Counted from the stretch's first letter, positions 52,104 to 63,537 are shown. The stretch is 64,000 bases of DNA from Vanessa cardui (GCF_905220365.1 NC_061131.1:13801318-13865317), one strand, 5' to 3'. Translations and numbers: made by a program. Notes: a model not told the origin generated them from the letters alone.

Positions 52104-52833
52104 CAATGGCGTGATGATAACAGCCGGGAAGATCCAAGTCTTTGTGGTTGTAATACCACACAATAACAGACGTAGTTGGAGCAAACGCCTATAGTAGAAT
52201 GCAGGTCGCAATTTCGGTTGCAAATTCTATTACAATCGTCGTCGTCGTAGCATGTGACACCACCTAAAACCAAAAAGTATTTATTTAATCACTACATAGT
52301 ATAAAACAAAGTCGCTTTCTCTTTCTCCATATCTCTTTGTATGCTTAAATCTTTGAAACTACGCAACGCATTTTGATGTGGATTTTTTTAATAGATAGAG
52401 TGATTCGAGATGTAGTTTGCATATAATACATGGACAATGTACTACAATAAAACTGATAATTTTAGAAGTTTGTAATGTGATGTCGTAAACAAATTCTGTA
52501 GTATAATTAGTATAAGTATTAAGACAAAAAATAAAAGAAATTATTAGTATATTATTCCCACACCCGGCTCTTGCATTTTATGCATTTTGTGTATCTTTGA
52601 AAACGTATTTATCACGATATATGAGTATCAGTAGCTAAGAATTTTTAGCAAAAAATTCGTTGATTACGTCACGGTCATGATGTCTAAGAACCCCTAAGAC
52701 ACGGAATGGGTACCGATGTTTTTGTGTATGCCCCCCCCCCTGCATAGAACATTATTGTAATTGAAAACTTACTCTGTGCCATAACATTTGTTACAGCGAC
52801 GATACAAAAAACAAATATGATGAAGTACTTCAT
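52103..52833 (-). CDS. Small secreted 7-cysteine CS-alpha-beta-like peptide 3, 73 aa, two exons
   Basis: Exon 1 is 52773-52833 (20 codons plus one base), exon 2 is 52103-52263; the 509-nt intron has GTAAGT and TTTTAG ends, phase 1. The signal peptide starts MKYFIIFVF and ends VMA; its one Cys is removed with it. The mature part has the exact family spacing C-x5-C-x3-C-x3-C-x8-C-x4-C-x-C, with YDDDD after the first Cys, and a basic Ser/Arg-rich tail ending in RH. No Pro-rich extension is present, unlike paralog 2. The intron holds another kind of dispersed repeat (52287-52525). The promoter differs from those of paralogs 1 and 2, which may mean different expression. The gene has no frameshift and all Cys codons are kept, so it looks functional. 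Confidence 0.85.
52287..52525 (-). repeat. Dispersed repeat, family E, in the intron of 7-Cys gene 3
   Basis: Reverse complement of the element at 35350, beginning ATCACTACATAGTATAAAAC and running past AAACTGATAATTTTAGAAGT. Confidence 0.75.
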
Positions 52834-52890
52834 GATGCCTCGTTAACGATACTCTTATTGTCACAGTGTACAAACAATCCGTTAATATTG

Positions 52891-52897
52891 TTATATA
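52891..52897 (-). promoter_or_regulatory. TATA box of 7-Cys peptide gene 3
   Basis: TATATAA lies about 60 bp upstream of the ATG at 52833, the same distance as in the two paralogs, although the flanking bases are not conserved. Confidence 0.55.
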
Positions 52898-53139
52898 TGC
52901 AATGTTTAATTAAGCATATAAGATCGAATTCAATATCGCGTAAACGCGTTACAATTTAATTTTTGATATTATGTTTGTACGCATAAAAGGCAGTAATAAA
53001 CGTGAGCGTAAAAATCAATCCTTACCGCTGACTTATAACAATATATGACGACTATGTTCAATCGAATCACTGCTAGGGTATCACTGTGTCATTAAAATTC
53101 GATTCATATTAAATTCAAAGGCATTACTATCACGAAAAA

Positions 53140-53204
53140 GAAGAATTGATAAGATCACATCACAATATTCATGACATATTGTGAAGTGATCTTATCGATT
53201 CTTC
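53140..53204. repeat. 29-bp near-perfect inverted repeat, 7-nt loop
   Basis: Arms 53140-53168 and 53176-53204 pair with two mismatches; they begin GAAGAAT-GATAAGATCAC. It lies about 300 bp upstream of 7-Cys gene 3. Confidence 0.8.
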
Positions 53205-53479
53205 TTCATTCGATACTTTCATCGATTGTATTAAATCGATTGCACTAAGTTGTTTTAAAAATCTTTTAATGCATTATAAATTCTTATCCATGAACACACA
53301 GACGGATAACATGTCTATTAATACTAGTGACTCTTAAATAGATAGCCGTGACGTTTTAAAATCAGTAATGTCCTTATTACTATTTTTGCCACCACACAGG
53401 TTTATTAGTTTACCAGATTATCTGAGAGGTAACCACACATGCTATTCCACTTCCTAACAGTATTACTAGACATAATTTG

Positions 53480-53700
53480 CGGGTGGTACCTACCCAGACG
53501 GGCTTGCACAAAACCCTACCACCAAGCAAAGCGCTTTTGAATTACCGGGGGTTTTTCCGAACAACTTGGGAACCTTCAAGAAAAGAGCGTACATTTTCTT
53601 TAAAAGCCGAAACGTACCTGCAAGCCCCTCGGTATTGCAGATCTCCGTGGGCGGTGGTAATCACTTTCTATCAGGTGAGCCTCCAACTCGTTTGCCATCG
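53480..53700 (-). repeat. Family B fragment joined to another repeat end
   Basis: 53480-53526 matches the GGTGGTACCTACCCAGACGG end of family B; 53620-53700 (TGGGCGGTGGTAATCACTTT and following) resembles the terminus of a different lepidopteran interspersed repeat. The ORF across it is not a gene. Confidence 0.5.
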
Positions 53701-54384
53701 ATAACTTGAAAAAAGAATAGAACATATTCATAAACAGGATCAACCAAGCAAGTGTAACGACCAACATGAACCACATAACAACTTAGCTGAAAAGGTTGGT
53801 GACGTCATTAGTAATTAAATCAGGTATCCATTTTTGAAATAAATATTTAGCAAATAAATACGTATGTACTACGTTTCTACTCATATTTCTAACATGTCAA
53901 ATTGAACAACGTCATAAATGAATATCTTTACGATATACTTATACGTCATACTTATTCCGATAATTTGTGAGCCTCTTCCTTTTTCTAAGTCAGTTAAAAA
54001 CATATAACTGTTGAATCATTCTATAAAATGTATTCGATTTTAATAAAATATTTCTCTCGCTATACGATCACTAACATAAAATTCGATCACCAGGAAGCCT
54101 TCTTATATTTCACGTTGCGACATAATAGATAGTGAAATAAAAATATATTCACAAGTACAACATATATAGCGTACATAAATTTGTTTATGTGTATGTTTGT
54201 TGGTTAACCGTTCAATCAACCGTTACGAAGGCAAAGATTAAAGTACGATACGCTAACGAAGTCACGACGTCTAGTTGAATTAAATTATCAGTGTAAAAAT
54301 CCATTTTAAATGATTACACTGTAGAGCTTAATTTAGAGCTCAACGATTTATGTGACACAAGATTAGCTACTAAGCACGATTTAT

Positions 54385-54985
54385 AAATTTAAATGATGCT
54401 TAGTCATCATCCTGCCCTCATCTCAAAATTACTTGGGGCCAGTGGGGGGGTGTGTGGGACTCCCCGGAGCCCTGAACGCCGAGTGCGCCCAAGCACACCG
54501 GGTTCACCCACTAAAAAACCAGCGGTACCCTCTCCGTCTTTCGGCGGACGCCACGGGATCGCTTACGCATGCTACCGTGACGCCCTGACGGTCGGCCCGC
54601 TTATACGGGCCTTCAACAGCTAGGGGGGATTCCCAGGGTACTGGGACCCCCCCTGGTCCCTACGGCGCCTATTGAGGCGGAGGGAGAAGATGCGCGTAGC
54701 GCCTCTTCCTTCTCCCCGGTCGTCTTCTGCGGAGCGAGTCAGCGGCGGCATTTTTTTCCCGCTCCCGCTCCGCTGCTTCCTTCTGCGACATGACAAATTA
54801 CTTGGGGCCAGCGCAGCATGTCTTCTCCTTACACTTGTTGGACGTCATCTCACAAGTAACATTCTTTCTAACACCCATGCATCGTTTCTTTGGTCATCCT
54901 CCACCTCTATATCCATCCATATCCATGCTCAAGACCTTCCTTACAACATGGTCATTCCTCCTAACAATATGTCCATATCATGACA
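54385..54985 (-). mobile_element. Decayed 3' end of a LINE with a nested insertion
   Basis: Reading the minus strand from 54975 gives YGHIVRRNDHVVRKVLSMD..., then PKKR and a C-terminal KTCCAGPK followed by stop: the C-terminal tail seen in reverse transcriptases of lepidopteran RTE-like LINEs. One in-frame stop follows the GYRGGG stretch, so it is not functional. After the ORF end the LINE is interrupted by the element at 54443-54794 and resumes to about 54385 with GGCAGGATGATGA. Confidence 0.65.
54443..54794. mobile_element. GC-rich 352-bp insertion nested in the LINE, with 17-bp target duplication
   Basis: The 17-bp direct repeat AAATTACTTGGGGCCAG at 54426-54442 and 54795-54811 brackets a strikingly GC-rich block. 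Its composition and CTAAAAAACCAGCGGTACC segment suggest the 3' part of a different non-LTR retrotransposon; there is no poly(A) tail. The ORFs across it (54393-54623 and 54672-54983) are not genes. Confidence 0.65.
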
Positions 54986-55155
54986 GCCGGTATCCACACT
55001 AGACTCTAGACAATTAAGTTGTGTGTCTGTGTATTATGTTTTTATTAGTTGTAACTGTTACTTCATTTCAGTAAAGTATCGTAAAAATATTTTATGATAC
55101 TCTATCAAATATATTAATTTCTATATAAGATTTTAAATAAACATGGGTATTTTTA

Positions 55156-55308
55156 TTACTAAAGTTATTAATTTCGGGATATTTACCATGTTTTTTTATT
55201 TTTAGTTTTAGCTCGATATTTCGACATTATCTACGAAAGTCTTGTTCACAAGATTGTGATATATAAAGATAAAAATAAAAAACATCCTGAAATTAATAAC
55301 TTTAGTAA
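55156..55308. mobile_element. Hairpin MITE of about 150 bp
   Basis: The 25-bp left end (55156-55180) and the reverse complement of 55284-55308 differ at one base; inside them T-rich and A-rich tracts also pair. No coding capacity. Confidence 0.6.
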
Positions 55309-55799
55309 TATCAATTTCTTTTATGTTTAATATATTTAAAATCCATCGAGCTGTTCGAACTATATATATGTGTGGTATATCGTTATGTGGTTATGAATTT
55401 AAACGTCCATTTCTGATCGAATTATTTGAAAACTAATCGCTGTGGCTTTACTACGGTTAGACCTCCTTCGTATCAATTTCTAGACGAATTGAAAGGCGTT
55501 AATATTAATTACAAAATACAATCTAATCGCTGTTTAAAGCAAATTTCCTTGTAGCAGATTTCAGCTTAGTTTCATTAATTGTATTTAATTATATCTCATT
55601 TTTCATTTTAATTTCCTGAGATATAAAGAAAGATGTATATTCATTAGTTTTTTTTTAATGTTTGATGTGAATCATCTTTAAAGACATCACTTTGAATGTT
55701 ACTCATATAAATTGTAACTTTAAGTACATAGTGATGAATAAATGAATGAATAAATAGCTAACTAGATAAATAAACAAACAAATAAGCGAAATGGGAAAT

Positions 55800-56048
55800 T
55801 TTTTTTTATAGTATAGGCGATTGAGAAAATGAGCTACCTAATGGAAAGTGGTTATCAGCGATAAAAATGGTACTGTAATAAATATTAACCATTAATTACA
55901 TCGCGCAACTAAATTTTGGATCTAAGATGTAGTCCTTTTTGTTTGTAGTTATATTGGCTCAGTCACCCTTCAAACCGGAACACAACAAGTATTGGGTGGT
56001 AGATTATTTGACAGGAGTACCTCCTTACACGGGATAAGGCCCTACCAC
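55800..56048 (-). repeat. Dispersed SINE-like element, family B, decayed
   Basis: Keeps CACCCTTCAAACCGGAACAC and the terminal AGGCCCTACCAC but is heavily substituted elsewhere. Confidence 0.65.
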
Positions 56049-57224
56049 GTGGACACTTTTGAGGGTGAACATAATATATAACTATATGTTATCTTCAATA
56101 ACGTAAAGTTATTAACAATGATTCCAATTTTTTTTTAACTCTTACTATTAAGACTTGTTAAAGTAATTAAACAGATTTTTATTCGCACATTTTCTTCTAA
56201 TACTTTTTTTGAATTTATAATTAACACACATTGACTATATTCTGTACAAAAGAAATAACTTTTACTTCGCTTCTCGTTGCAGCTGGTTGAAATCATGAAG
56301 CAAAAATTATCCGCTGACTAATACTTTTACTTTTTAAGAATAAAATATTAAGGTTAAATAATAAAAGAAAAAAATTTAATGGTTCTTGCGAAAATGCGTG
56401 CCTTTTGCAATGTCGCGTCTAAGTACGGCGTATGTGGAGCAAAACGGACTGACGGACGTTCAACGATTCGCTACAAGCGACGAGTACAGGCGATTTCAAC
56501 ATACTCTATAGCCGATAACAAAGAATAACTAAAAAACTGAAAAAAATGAATAACTATATAAATAAACACAATTTTATACCGTTAACTGAATGAATTATAT
56601 TAGTTTCCTTAACTTTCTATACTTAACAAATTATAAATACTACTATAAATAAGTACGTATAATCGATACAATTATTTGTACATAAAAAAATCTGAAGTTA
56701 TAATTTTATACGTGAGGAATCGGAACGGGAACCATTTCGTTACGTAACGCGTTACGGCGCCAGTCCCTTTCTCCTACATATACGACAGCGGTAGGCAGAC
56801 ACCCTCTCTCTCACTCTAACCCAACTCTTACAGAACAAGCTGTATTTCAGAGAGTAAGCTATCACTTCTATTTATAAATCATCTTTCCTACATGTTACAA
56901 ATAGACTAAATTACAATTTGTGATAATATATAAGTATGTCAATGTTGTTTACACCTATAAAGATGTATCGACTTGAATATTAACCATATAAAATATTAAT
57001 TTTAAGTGCTTAGTGATGAAGGGGTGACTTTTACCTCGATGATAGGAATTGTGATTCAATGGGGAAATGTTGACAGATTTTTGCAACCATTCTACACTAT
57101 ATTCTATAAAAAGTAACTAGGTAACTAGTTATTATTAACTTAATGTTGACAATTCTTATGTAAATAAAGATTTAATCTGACATTGTAATCCAATTTATAA
57201 TATGGAATACGTTTTAAAAATGGA

Positions 57225-57400
57225 ATATTAAATCAAATCAAAATAAACTTTATTCAAGTAGGCTTTTACAAGCACTTTTGAATCGTAATTTTACAATTAA
57301 GTGAGGCTACCTACGGTTCGGAAAGTAGATTCTACCGAGAAGAATCGCCAAGAAACACAGTAGTTACTCTTTTTTAACATTTAAAAAATACAGTCATGTT
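57225..57400 (+). repeat. Dispersed repeat, family C
   Basis: Starts AAATCAAATCAAAATAAACT and ends around GTAGTTACTCTTTTTTAACA. Confidence 0.75.
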
Positions 57401-58154
57401 AGTTAATTACAATTATTTGAATTAATATATCCTGCTTGGAAGTCAACAGGTATTAGCTCCACGCTTTTTTATCATCTATAAAATCTTGTATCGATTTTGA
57501 ACCTTATGACATTTTATCGTGCCATTGGTTAGGAGAATGAAAGTCTGGATATCAAATCGCGAGTCGCTCAACACTTGCGACCGTTAGATTGGCAAATCAA
57601 CAAGTGTAATACGAGATTACCGTAATTATATGAGATGAAATCATTGTATAGTATGAAATTTTATATTCGATGTAGTTTTGCGTTCCAAAATTTTAACCAA
57701 AATATTTTAATGTACGTAATCATTTTAATTACCTAAACATTATTGCTTACAAAATGCAGCTTCGTCAAAATCTGTACTTTATAATACGTTAAACGTAAAT
57801 GAGGAAAAGTGAACGGTATCTATTTTAAAACTTAAAAAAGAAACCGAATAAAAAATAATCTACTTCTTAACAAAAGTAATTAATGATTAAAAAATATTAT
57901 TTCAATTAAATAAATTATATGACACTCAAAATGAAATCAACTTCACTGTATTTTTTGTAATTTCGATTATAATTATAAATATATTTTTAAGCATAACAAT
58001 ATCCACTGTAAGTGTTTTGGTTCATGTACCTATGTCCTATATATAATATTTTTATGTCAAATTTGATAACTTCGAATAGTGACAGCGGAAACGCCTATAT
58101 TAAACATATAGTAATTTTTTTTGTATTTACCAATGTCAAAGGGTTACCTCATTT

Positions 58155-58500
58155 TCTCCAGATTTGAATTGCAATTCAACGAGGAAATCTTGCATTCTTG
58201 CCACAGTTCCATAAGGGAATGAATTATACACCAGTTATTAAATGTCTCTATGCCTTATCCCTATTTAAATTCTTTGCTGTCAAAACGCTTGGGGTAGTGG
58301 TGCGAAAAGCTTCATCAAAAGTATAACACCTCGCCTCATTGCCTCCACTGGCGACAGGAGGGCTGGTTTGCTTTTTGGCCAGAGGATCGGAATTGAGATT
58401 CAACGGGGAAATGCTGCTAGCATTCTTGCCGCAAGATTCATACAGTAACTAGTTTTAGTTCATATTTGTATATATTTAAGCATTTAATGTTATTAATAGT
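58155..58500 (+). mobile_element. LINE 3'-end fragments, family G
   Basis: Two related segments contain TGCAATTCAACGAGGAAATC and GGGGAAATGCTGCTAGCATT followed by TTGCCGCAAG. Similar fragments lie at 41040-41115, 46140-46235, 49160-49285 and 57040-57100, and a reverse one runs off the right edge at 63965-64000. They look like 3' ends of one non-LTR family. Confidence 0.5.
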
Positions 58501-60354
58501 ATGTGAAGATAAAAAAAAATTAAATCTTTATGATAAAGCTGCTGTTTACAGGTTAATATACAGTCATATATAAAAAAAATATTACTACAAATCAAACTAC
58601 TTAATTTAATTAAATTACATTTTACTGATAAATAAAATATTCATTTTTTTTTTACAACGTTACATGTCATTTTAATGAATGCTTTGTATTAAGACATGAT
58701 CATTTATTTGATTGTATATATTTTAACGATAATTTAATAATTTATGGTTATTCAAAATCAAAATGTACTTTATTTCAGAAGCTTACGAGTCTGTATCGTC
58801 GTTTTACATTAAAAAATTACTATCGATTTGGAATCAAGGCTCTACTTAATAATAAATTTATTACTAATCACTCCTACTATCTCAAAAACAAATGAACATC
58901 AGTAACACTCGTCTCCGCATCGCTACTAATTCGTTATCAGAATATCATTAAATGTTTCTTCGCCTGAATTGGGAATTGAATCCAGGACATCGAGAGTTGC
59001 AGTCTTATAAGATAAACTAAGAGGCTATATTATACAGTTATATAACCTTTATAAAATGAAAGTAAATACATAACGCAATTATATAATTAATACCGAATCT
59101 GTATTTTTTTTATTATATATTTCTTAAAATATTAACGATTGGTAAGATATTATTGTCAATGAAATGACAAAAGCACATTAATTAGGAACATAATGTATGC
59201 TTAAGCTCAGTGCTCACAAGCGATCTTCACTCGAGATCTTCTCGGTATGGGTCACTGGGTCACTACTGGGTCACTTCCACTATCAATAAGACTGAAATCC
59301 ATATAAAATTAGAGCACGTTCAGTATGTAAAAGTGTCTGTATATACAAGAGCTTGTATTCAAATAAAACTTACGTATCTCATAAAGTTATGACAGATACA
59401 GTTGTAGATAGGTCCATTCACAATGTCGTAACACCGTCACTCCCGTTAAACGTAACCTCCTTTCTTGTGGGTGTGGAAATGACCTTGCCAACGTACAGTG
59501 CGCGTGCGCATCATATAATCAATAAAATGTTTCATTTGTGACGGGCGATCCGGTTAGCTTAATAGTTACAACTTTAATTGCTTAATTTTTATTAATGTTT
59601 TTGAAAGGTGAAATGGCGTAAAAGATTCTTTGAAAAGTTTAAAAGAAGAAATTCAGCCTACAACTTTGAGTATTAATTAAACAATATATTTCACGGTATA
59701 TGAAACATAGATATAAATCCCTAACAAAATGCAACTAATTTTGATATAGCTAATAACAGATTAAAACCATGATATACATAAATAAAATTAAATAAGTTGT
59801 ATTGTTCTCTATACAATTATACAGATGATAAAACAGTGTGAAGTTTGTTTTCGATGATTTTCATGAAATACTTTTATTTAATTAGATTAAAAAATTGCAA
59901 TAGAAACAATAACCACTGAGCCGGTGCTTTATTACTATTGTATGTGCTTTTATAGAAACTCATCTCAATTCGCGCGACTGAAATAGAATAATTTATGGTT
60001 AAATAAAAAGAAATCTAAAACCCGATTGTGAATAGGATAAACTTAGTAGGTATTCACATGCACACCCAATTAAAAAAACAATCAAAATAACAGAACCTAA
60101 TAATTTAGAAGACTTATTCAAGCATGTATAAACATGTATATTTGAATATGTTTACTAATATGCAATTTAACGACCAAATGTTTATTTAACTTTAAACACA
60201 CAATACGAATTGGAATATAAGTTAGAACATTAATTTAATACGAAGAGCGAAAAGAAAAAAAGTAATTTGAAAGTACGTGTAGCATACGAGATTTCGAAAT
60301 CAAATTGCGAGATTTAGACTACAAACAAAATAAAAATAGAATTAAAGCCATGTA

Positions 60355-60537
60355 CAGTCAGAGTAACACCTTCGTCAGTTTTCAATTTCCTTTATCAAGT
60401 CTTAAATTCTTAGTACCTTTTGAATTTAAAATCATTGCGACGCAATATGTCATTCTTGATCGGTAAAGCAGATTATCACTCATAGTGAGCACACGAAAAT
60501 AGATCTTAAGGTGACGAACCTTTTCATACCCGAACTG
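60355..60537 (-). mobile_element. Tc1/mariner-type MITE, second copy
   Basis: Reverse complement of the element at 40566 along its whole length (shared GATCGGTAAAGCAGATTATC and GTGAGCACACGAAAATAGAT), with TA at both ends. A few indels shorten it to about 183 bp. Confidence 0.75.
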
Positions 60538-61694
60538 TATACTTAGTCGTATTTCCTTGTTTTATATAATTAAATTATATCATTATTTTCAATAGCATAA
60601 AATAAATTCAAATTTTATTTTGTGCTAACTTATAATAAGTTTGTTAAACTTACAAGTATTTTCTTGTATCATAGTACCACAATAGTTTTATTCAGATTTA
60701 ACTAATCATACTATAGTACTATCACTCGTGAAATATTGACAGCCGACTTACGCTGTCATGCCTTGATGTATCTCGTAAAAATAAAAAATAAAAATTGTCA
60801 ATGTCATATCTCTTTTTGACATTACGTTAGTTTTCTGCGGTTAATCTGTGTTTCTGTGTAAATCCCTCTTGGCACTAAAAAAACGCTAAAATAAAAAATA
60901 AAAGATTTCTGCGGTCAGATTCGAGTTCGTTAACGAATAGCTCTTCAATTTGAGATCTTTTTTAAAAAAGGTAATCACTAAATTAAAAAAGGAAGCTATC
61001 GTCATAAAAATACTAATTTAAATTAATTTTATATTTCTTATAATAGAACTGTCCTCAGATTTTATTAATTTACATTTGGAGAACAGTTAATAATGTAATG
61101 AATAATTGAAAGGATTTTTATACATAACTTAATAAGCCTTGCATCATATTATTACCCTCCTTTAGCCATTAAGGTGAATAAGAATCCTATAAAACACTGC
61201 GGTTCCACGACTTGGCCATATCGGCGAGACATCCTTAACAAACGGCATCCGGGTTTCACCTCCACACTATTGGTAGACAGATATGGGTATTAACAAAACT
61301 TTTGGTTATTAAATGGAGTACCGAATAATTATTTTAACGACAACGACAGAATAATTATTTTGGAGTTCTTGATAAAGAGTTTTCAAGACGACATCCAAAC
61401 ATACTTCAAAAACTACTGCGTAAATGTTTTCTTTTTTTTTGTATTACACAGATTGGTCAAGGTTACTAAATAGTTGACATTTAAAAAGCTTAGAGCATCA
61501 ATGTCGAAACTAGTGTCATGGTATGGATGCACTATTGACTTTCGTCTAAAATTAAGGCGTGGTAAAAATATTTGATTTCACGAATTCGAGATGCAGTTTA
61601 ATATACATTCGATTAACAAATGTGCGTCCTTAAAATTAATTGAATATTTTTGTAATAAACATAATAATAGGAATACGTCGTATTGGCGAAAAGA
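60538..61694. other. Gene-free AT-rich spacer
   Basis: No gene or clear repeat was recognised; 61,190-61,270 is slightly GC-richer and could be an old tRNA-derived fragment. Confidence 0.4.
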
Positions 61695-61862
61695 GTTAAT
61701 CAAATCAAAATATGCTTTATTTAAGTAGGCTTTTACAAGCAATTTGTAATCGTCGTTTAACAACTATATTAAGTTAAGCTACCACCCGTTCGGAAAGTAG
61801 ATTCTACCGAGAAAAACCGGCACGAAACTCAGTAGTTACTCTTTTTAAACATTTAAAACAAA
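61695..61862 (+). repeat. Dispersed repeat, family C
   Basis: Aligns along its length with the copies at 42075 and 57225. A more decayed fragment lies at about 44425-44525. Confidence 0.75.
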
Positions 61863-62159
61863 GTGTAATTATAATAAAAATATTGTATAAATGTTACATG
61901 AATCATACGTAACGTATGTCTATATAATTATTATTATTACATGTATGTTTTTCATAAAATAATACTAAAGAGTCTTGTGTCTGACTATTCGTATGATATT
62001 GTTTATAGAAGTTTATTTGATTAAAATGTGTATTACATATTTTAAATTTGCAAAAATGTACTTTCAGAGAATATAAAATATAAACGATATAGTATAATAA
62101 CTATTATTATATTAATTCCTAAACATGTTACATTATACTTTTACATTAATTTAATGTAT

Positions 62160-62330
62160 GGAACAAGTAGGTGGACATGATCACTATCATCCATAATCAT
62201 AGACGCTGTAAGAAATATTGACCAATAACCAATCCTTAAATCGCCAACGCACCGCCAACCTTGTGAACAATATAAGATGTTATATTCATTAAATATTTTG
62301 CTACAATAACTTACTCACCCTTCAAACAGA
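62160..62330 (-). repeat. Family B element, decayed and split by a SINE
   Basis: CACCGCCAACCTTGTGAAC and CACCCTTCAAACAG are recognisable; the family A SINE at 62331 is inserted at this point, and a second similar tract resumes at about 62660. Confidence 0.5.
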
Positions 62331-62615
62331 TAACAACAACAATTACAACGGCCTGTATATTTCCCACTGATGGGCTAATGCCTCCTCTCCCTTTGAGGAT
62401 AAAGTTTGGAACATATTCCACCGCGTTGTTCCAATGCGGGTAGGTGGAATGCATATGTGGCAGAATTTCGATGAAATTAGTCACATGCAGGTATCATCAA
62501 GATGTTTTCCTTCATGATATGAATTATAAACACAAATTAAGCACATAAATATACAGTGGTGCTTGCCTGGGTTTGAACCCGCAAACATCGGTTAAGATGC
62601 ACGCATTCTAACCAA
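62331..62615 (-). mobile_element. tRNA-derived SINE (family A), head truncated
   Basis: Body and B box present; the sequence leaves the family at CATTCTAACC, so the A-box end is missing. It interrupts a decayed family B element on both sides (62160-62330 and about 62660-62730). Confidence 0.75.
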
Positions 62616-63214
62616 CATAAACAGAACAATATTAAGTATTCCTCTTTGGAAAAAAGTAAGATGTTATATTCATTGAATCTATAGTTACAATAACTAACTC
62701 ACCCTTCTAACAGAAACACTATTCCTATTTAGAGGCTGATCAAATATTCTACCTAGAAGCTTTTTTCATAATAATTATAAGTGGAACGAATCCATGTACC
62801 GACTCTCATTTATACAATATATAGGCAACACGCCTATGATTTAAAATATAATTTATTAATTTTTAAAGTCGACACACTCAGTTTTAGCGAACATGCTATT
62901 TGTTACATTTATAAATATTAAACTGCCCAGCGCTATATATGGTGTTTATTATCGTAATAACGTTTAAGGCAATGGATTCGTTCCGATTGCATCAAATACA
63001 CAGCAACAATCTTGATACGCAATTTACATACAAATGAATGTTTAAGCGAACCAACATTTGTTACTTTCTTAATGATATTATAATAGTATTACTTACTGCG
63101 TACTTAGTTTCACTTGACGCTATTTGGGATAATAATTTTGCCACGATACTAATATACAAATGTATTACAACTATATCCCGATTTATTATATTATAAGATT
63201 TATAGTGAAAATTA

Positions 63215-63325
63215 GTTGTCATCTGCAGCTTCGCTCGTGTTTTAAAGGATTGGTTCTTTGTGTTAGGCAAAAATAACTAGCCTATGTATCCTTGGATTTA
63301 AAGTAAATCAAATTTCGATGTATAA
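63215..63325 (-). repeat. Dispersed repeat, family D, partial
   Basis: Reverse orientation: GCAGCTTCGCTCGTGTTTTA followed by GTTAGGCAAAAATAACTAGC and CTATGTATCC. Confidence 0.6.
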
Positions 63326-63373
63326 AAAAATACGAATTTTCTAGAAACATCGCTACCAACGGAGTACTAGTAT

Positions 63374-63537
63374 ACTTGGTGGTAGGGCTTTGTGCAAGCC
63401 GGTCTGGGTAGATACCACCCACTCATCAGTTATTCTAGACGATGTAAGGAATAGTTAATATTTGTTTATGGGTGATGATAACTACTTACCATCACGTGGC
63501 CCATATGCTCGTCCGCCATCCTACACTATAAAAAAAT
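63374..63537 (+). repeat. Dispersed SINE-like element, family B, internal deletion
   Basis: Both ends are intact, but about 130 bp between TTATTCTA and GACGATGTAAGG are missing. Confidence 0.8.

Larger units (their letters stand above)
56049..60354. other. Repeat-bearing intergenic region
   Basis: Contains family C and LINE fragments. 56,725-56,830 (GTTACGTAACGCGTTACGGC and following) is a GC-richer tract that looks like an interspersed repeat. ORFs at 59210-59541 show no coding features. Confidence 0.45.

Noticed and set aside
54393..55002. GC-rich block with ORFs of 70-103 codons, resembling a gene island
   Set aside because: Explained by the nested retroelement and LINE tail; the real coding trace is on the other strand and broken by a stop.
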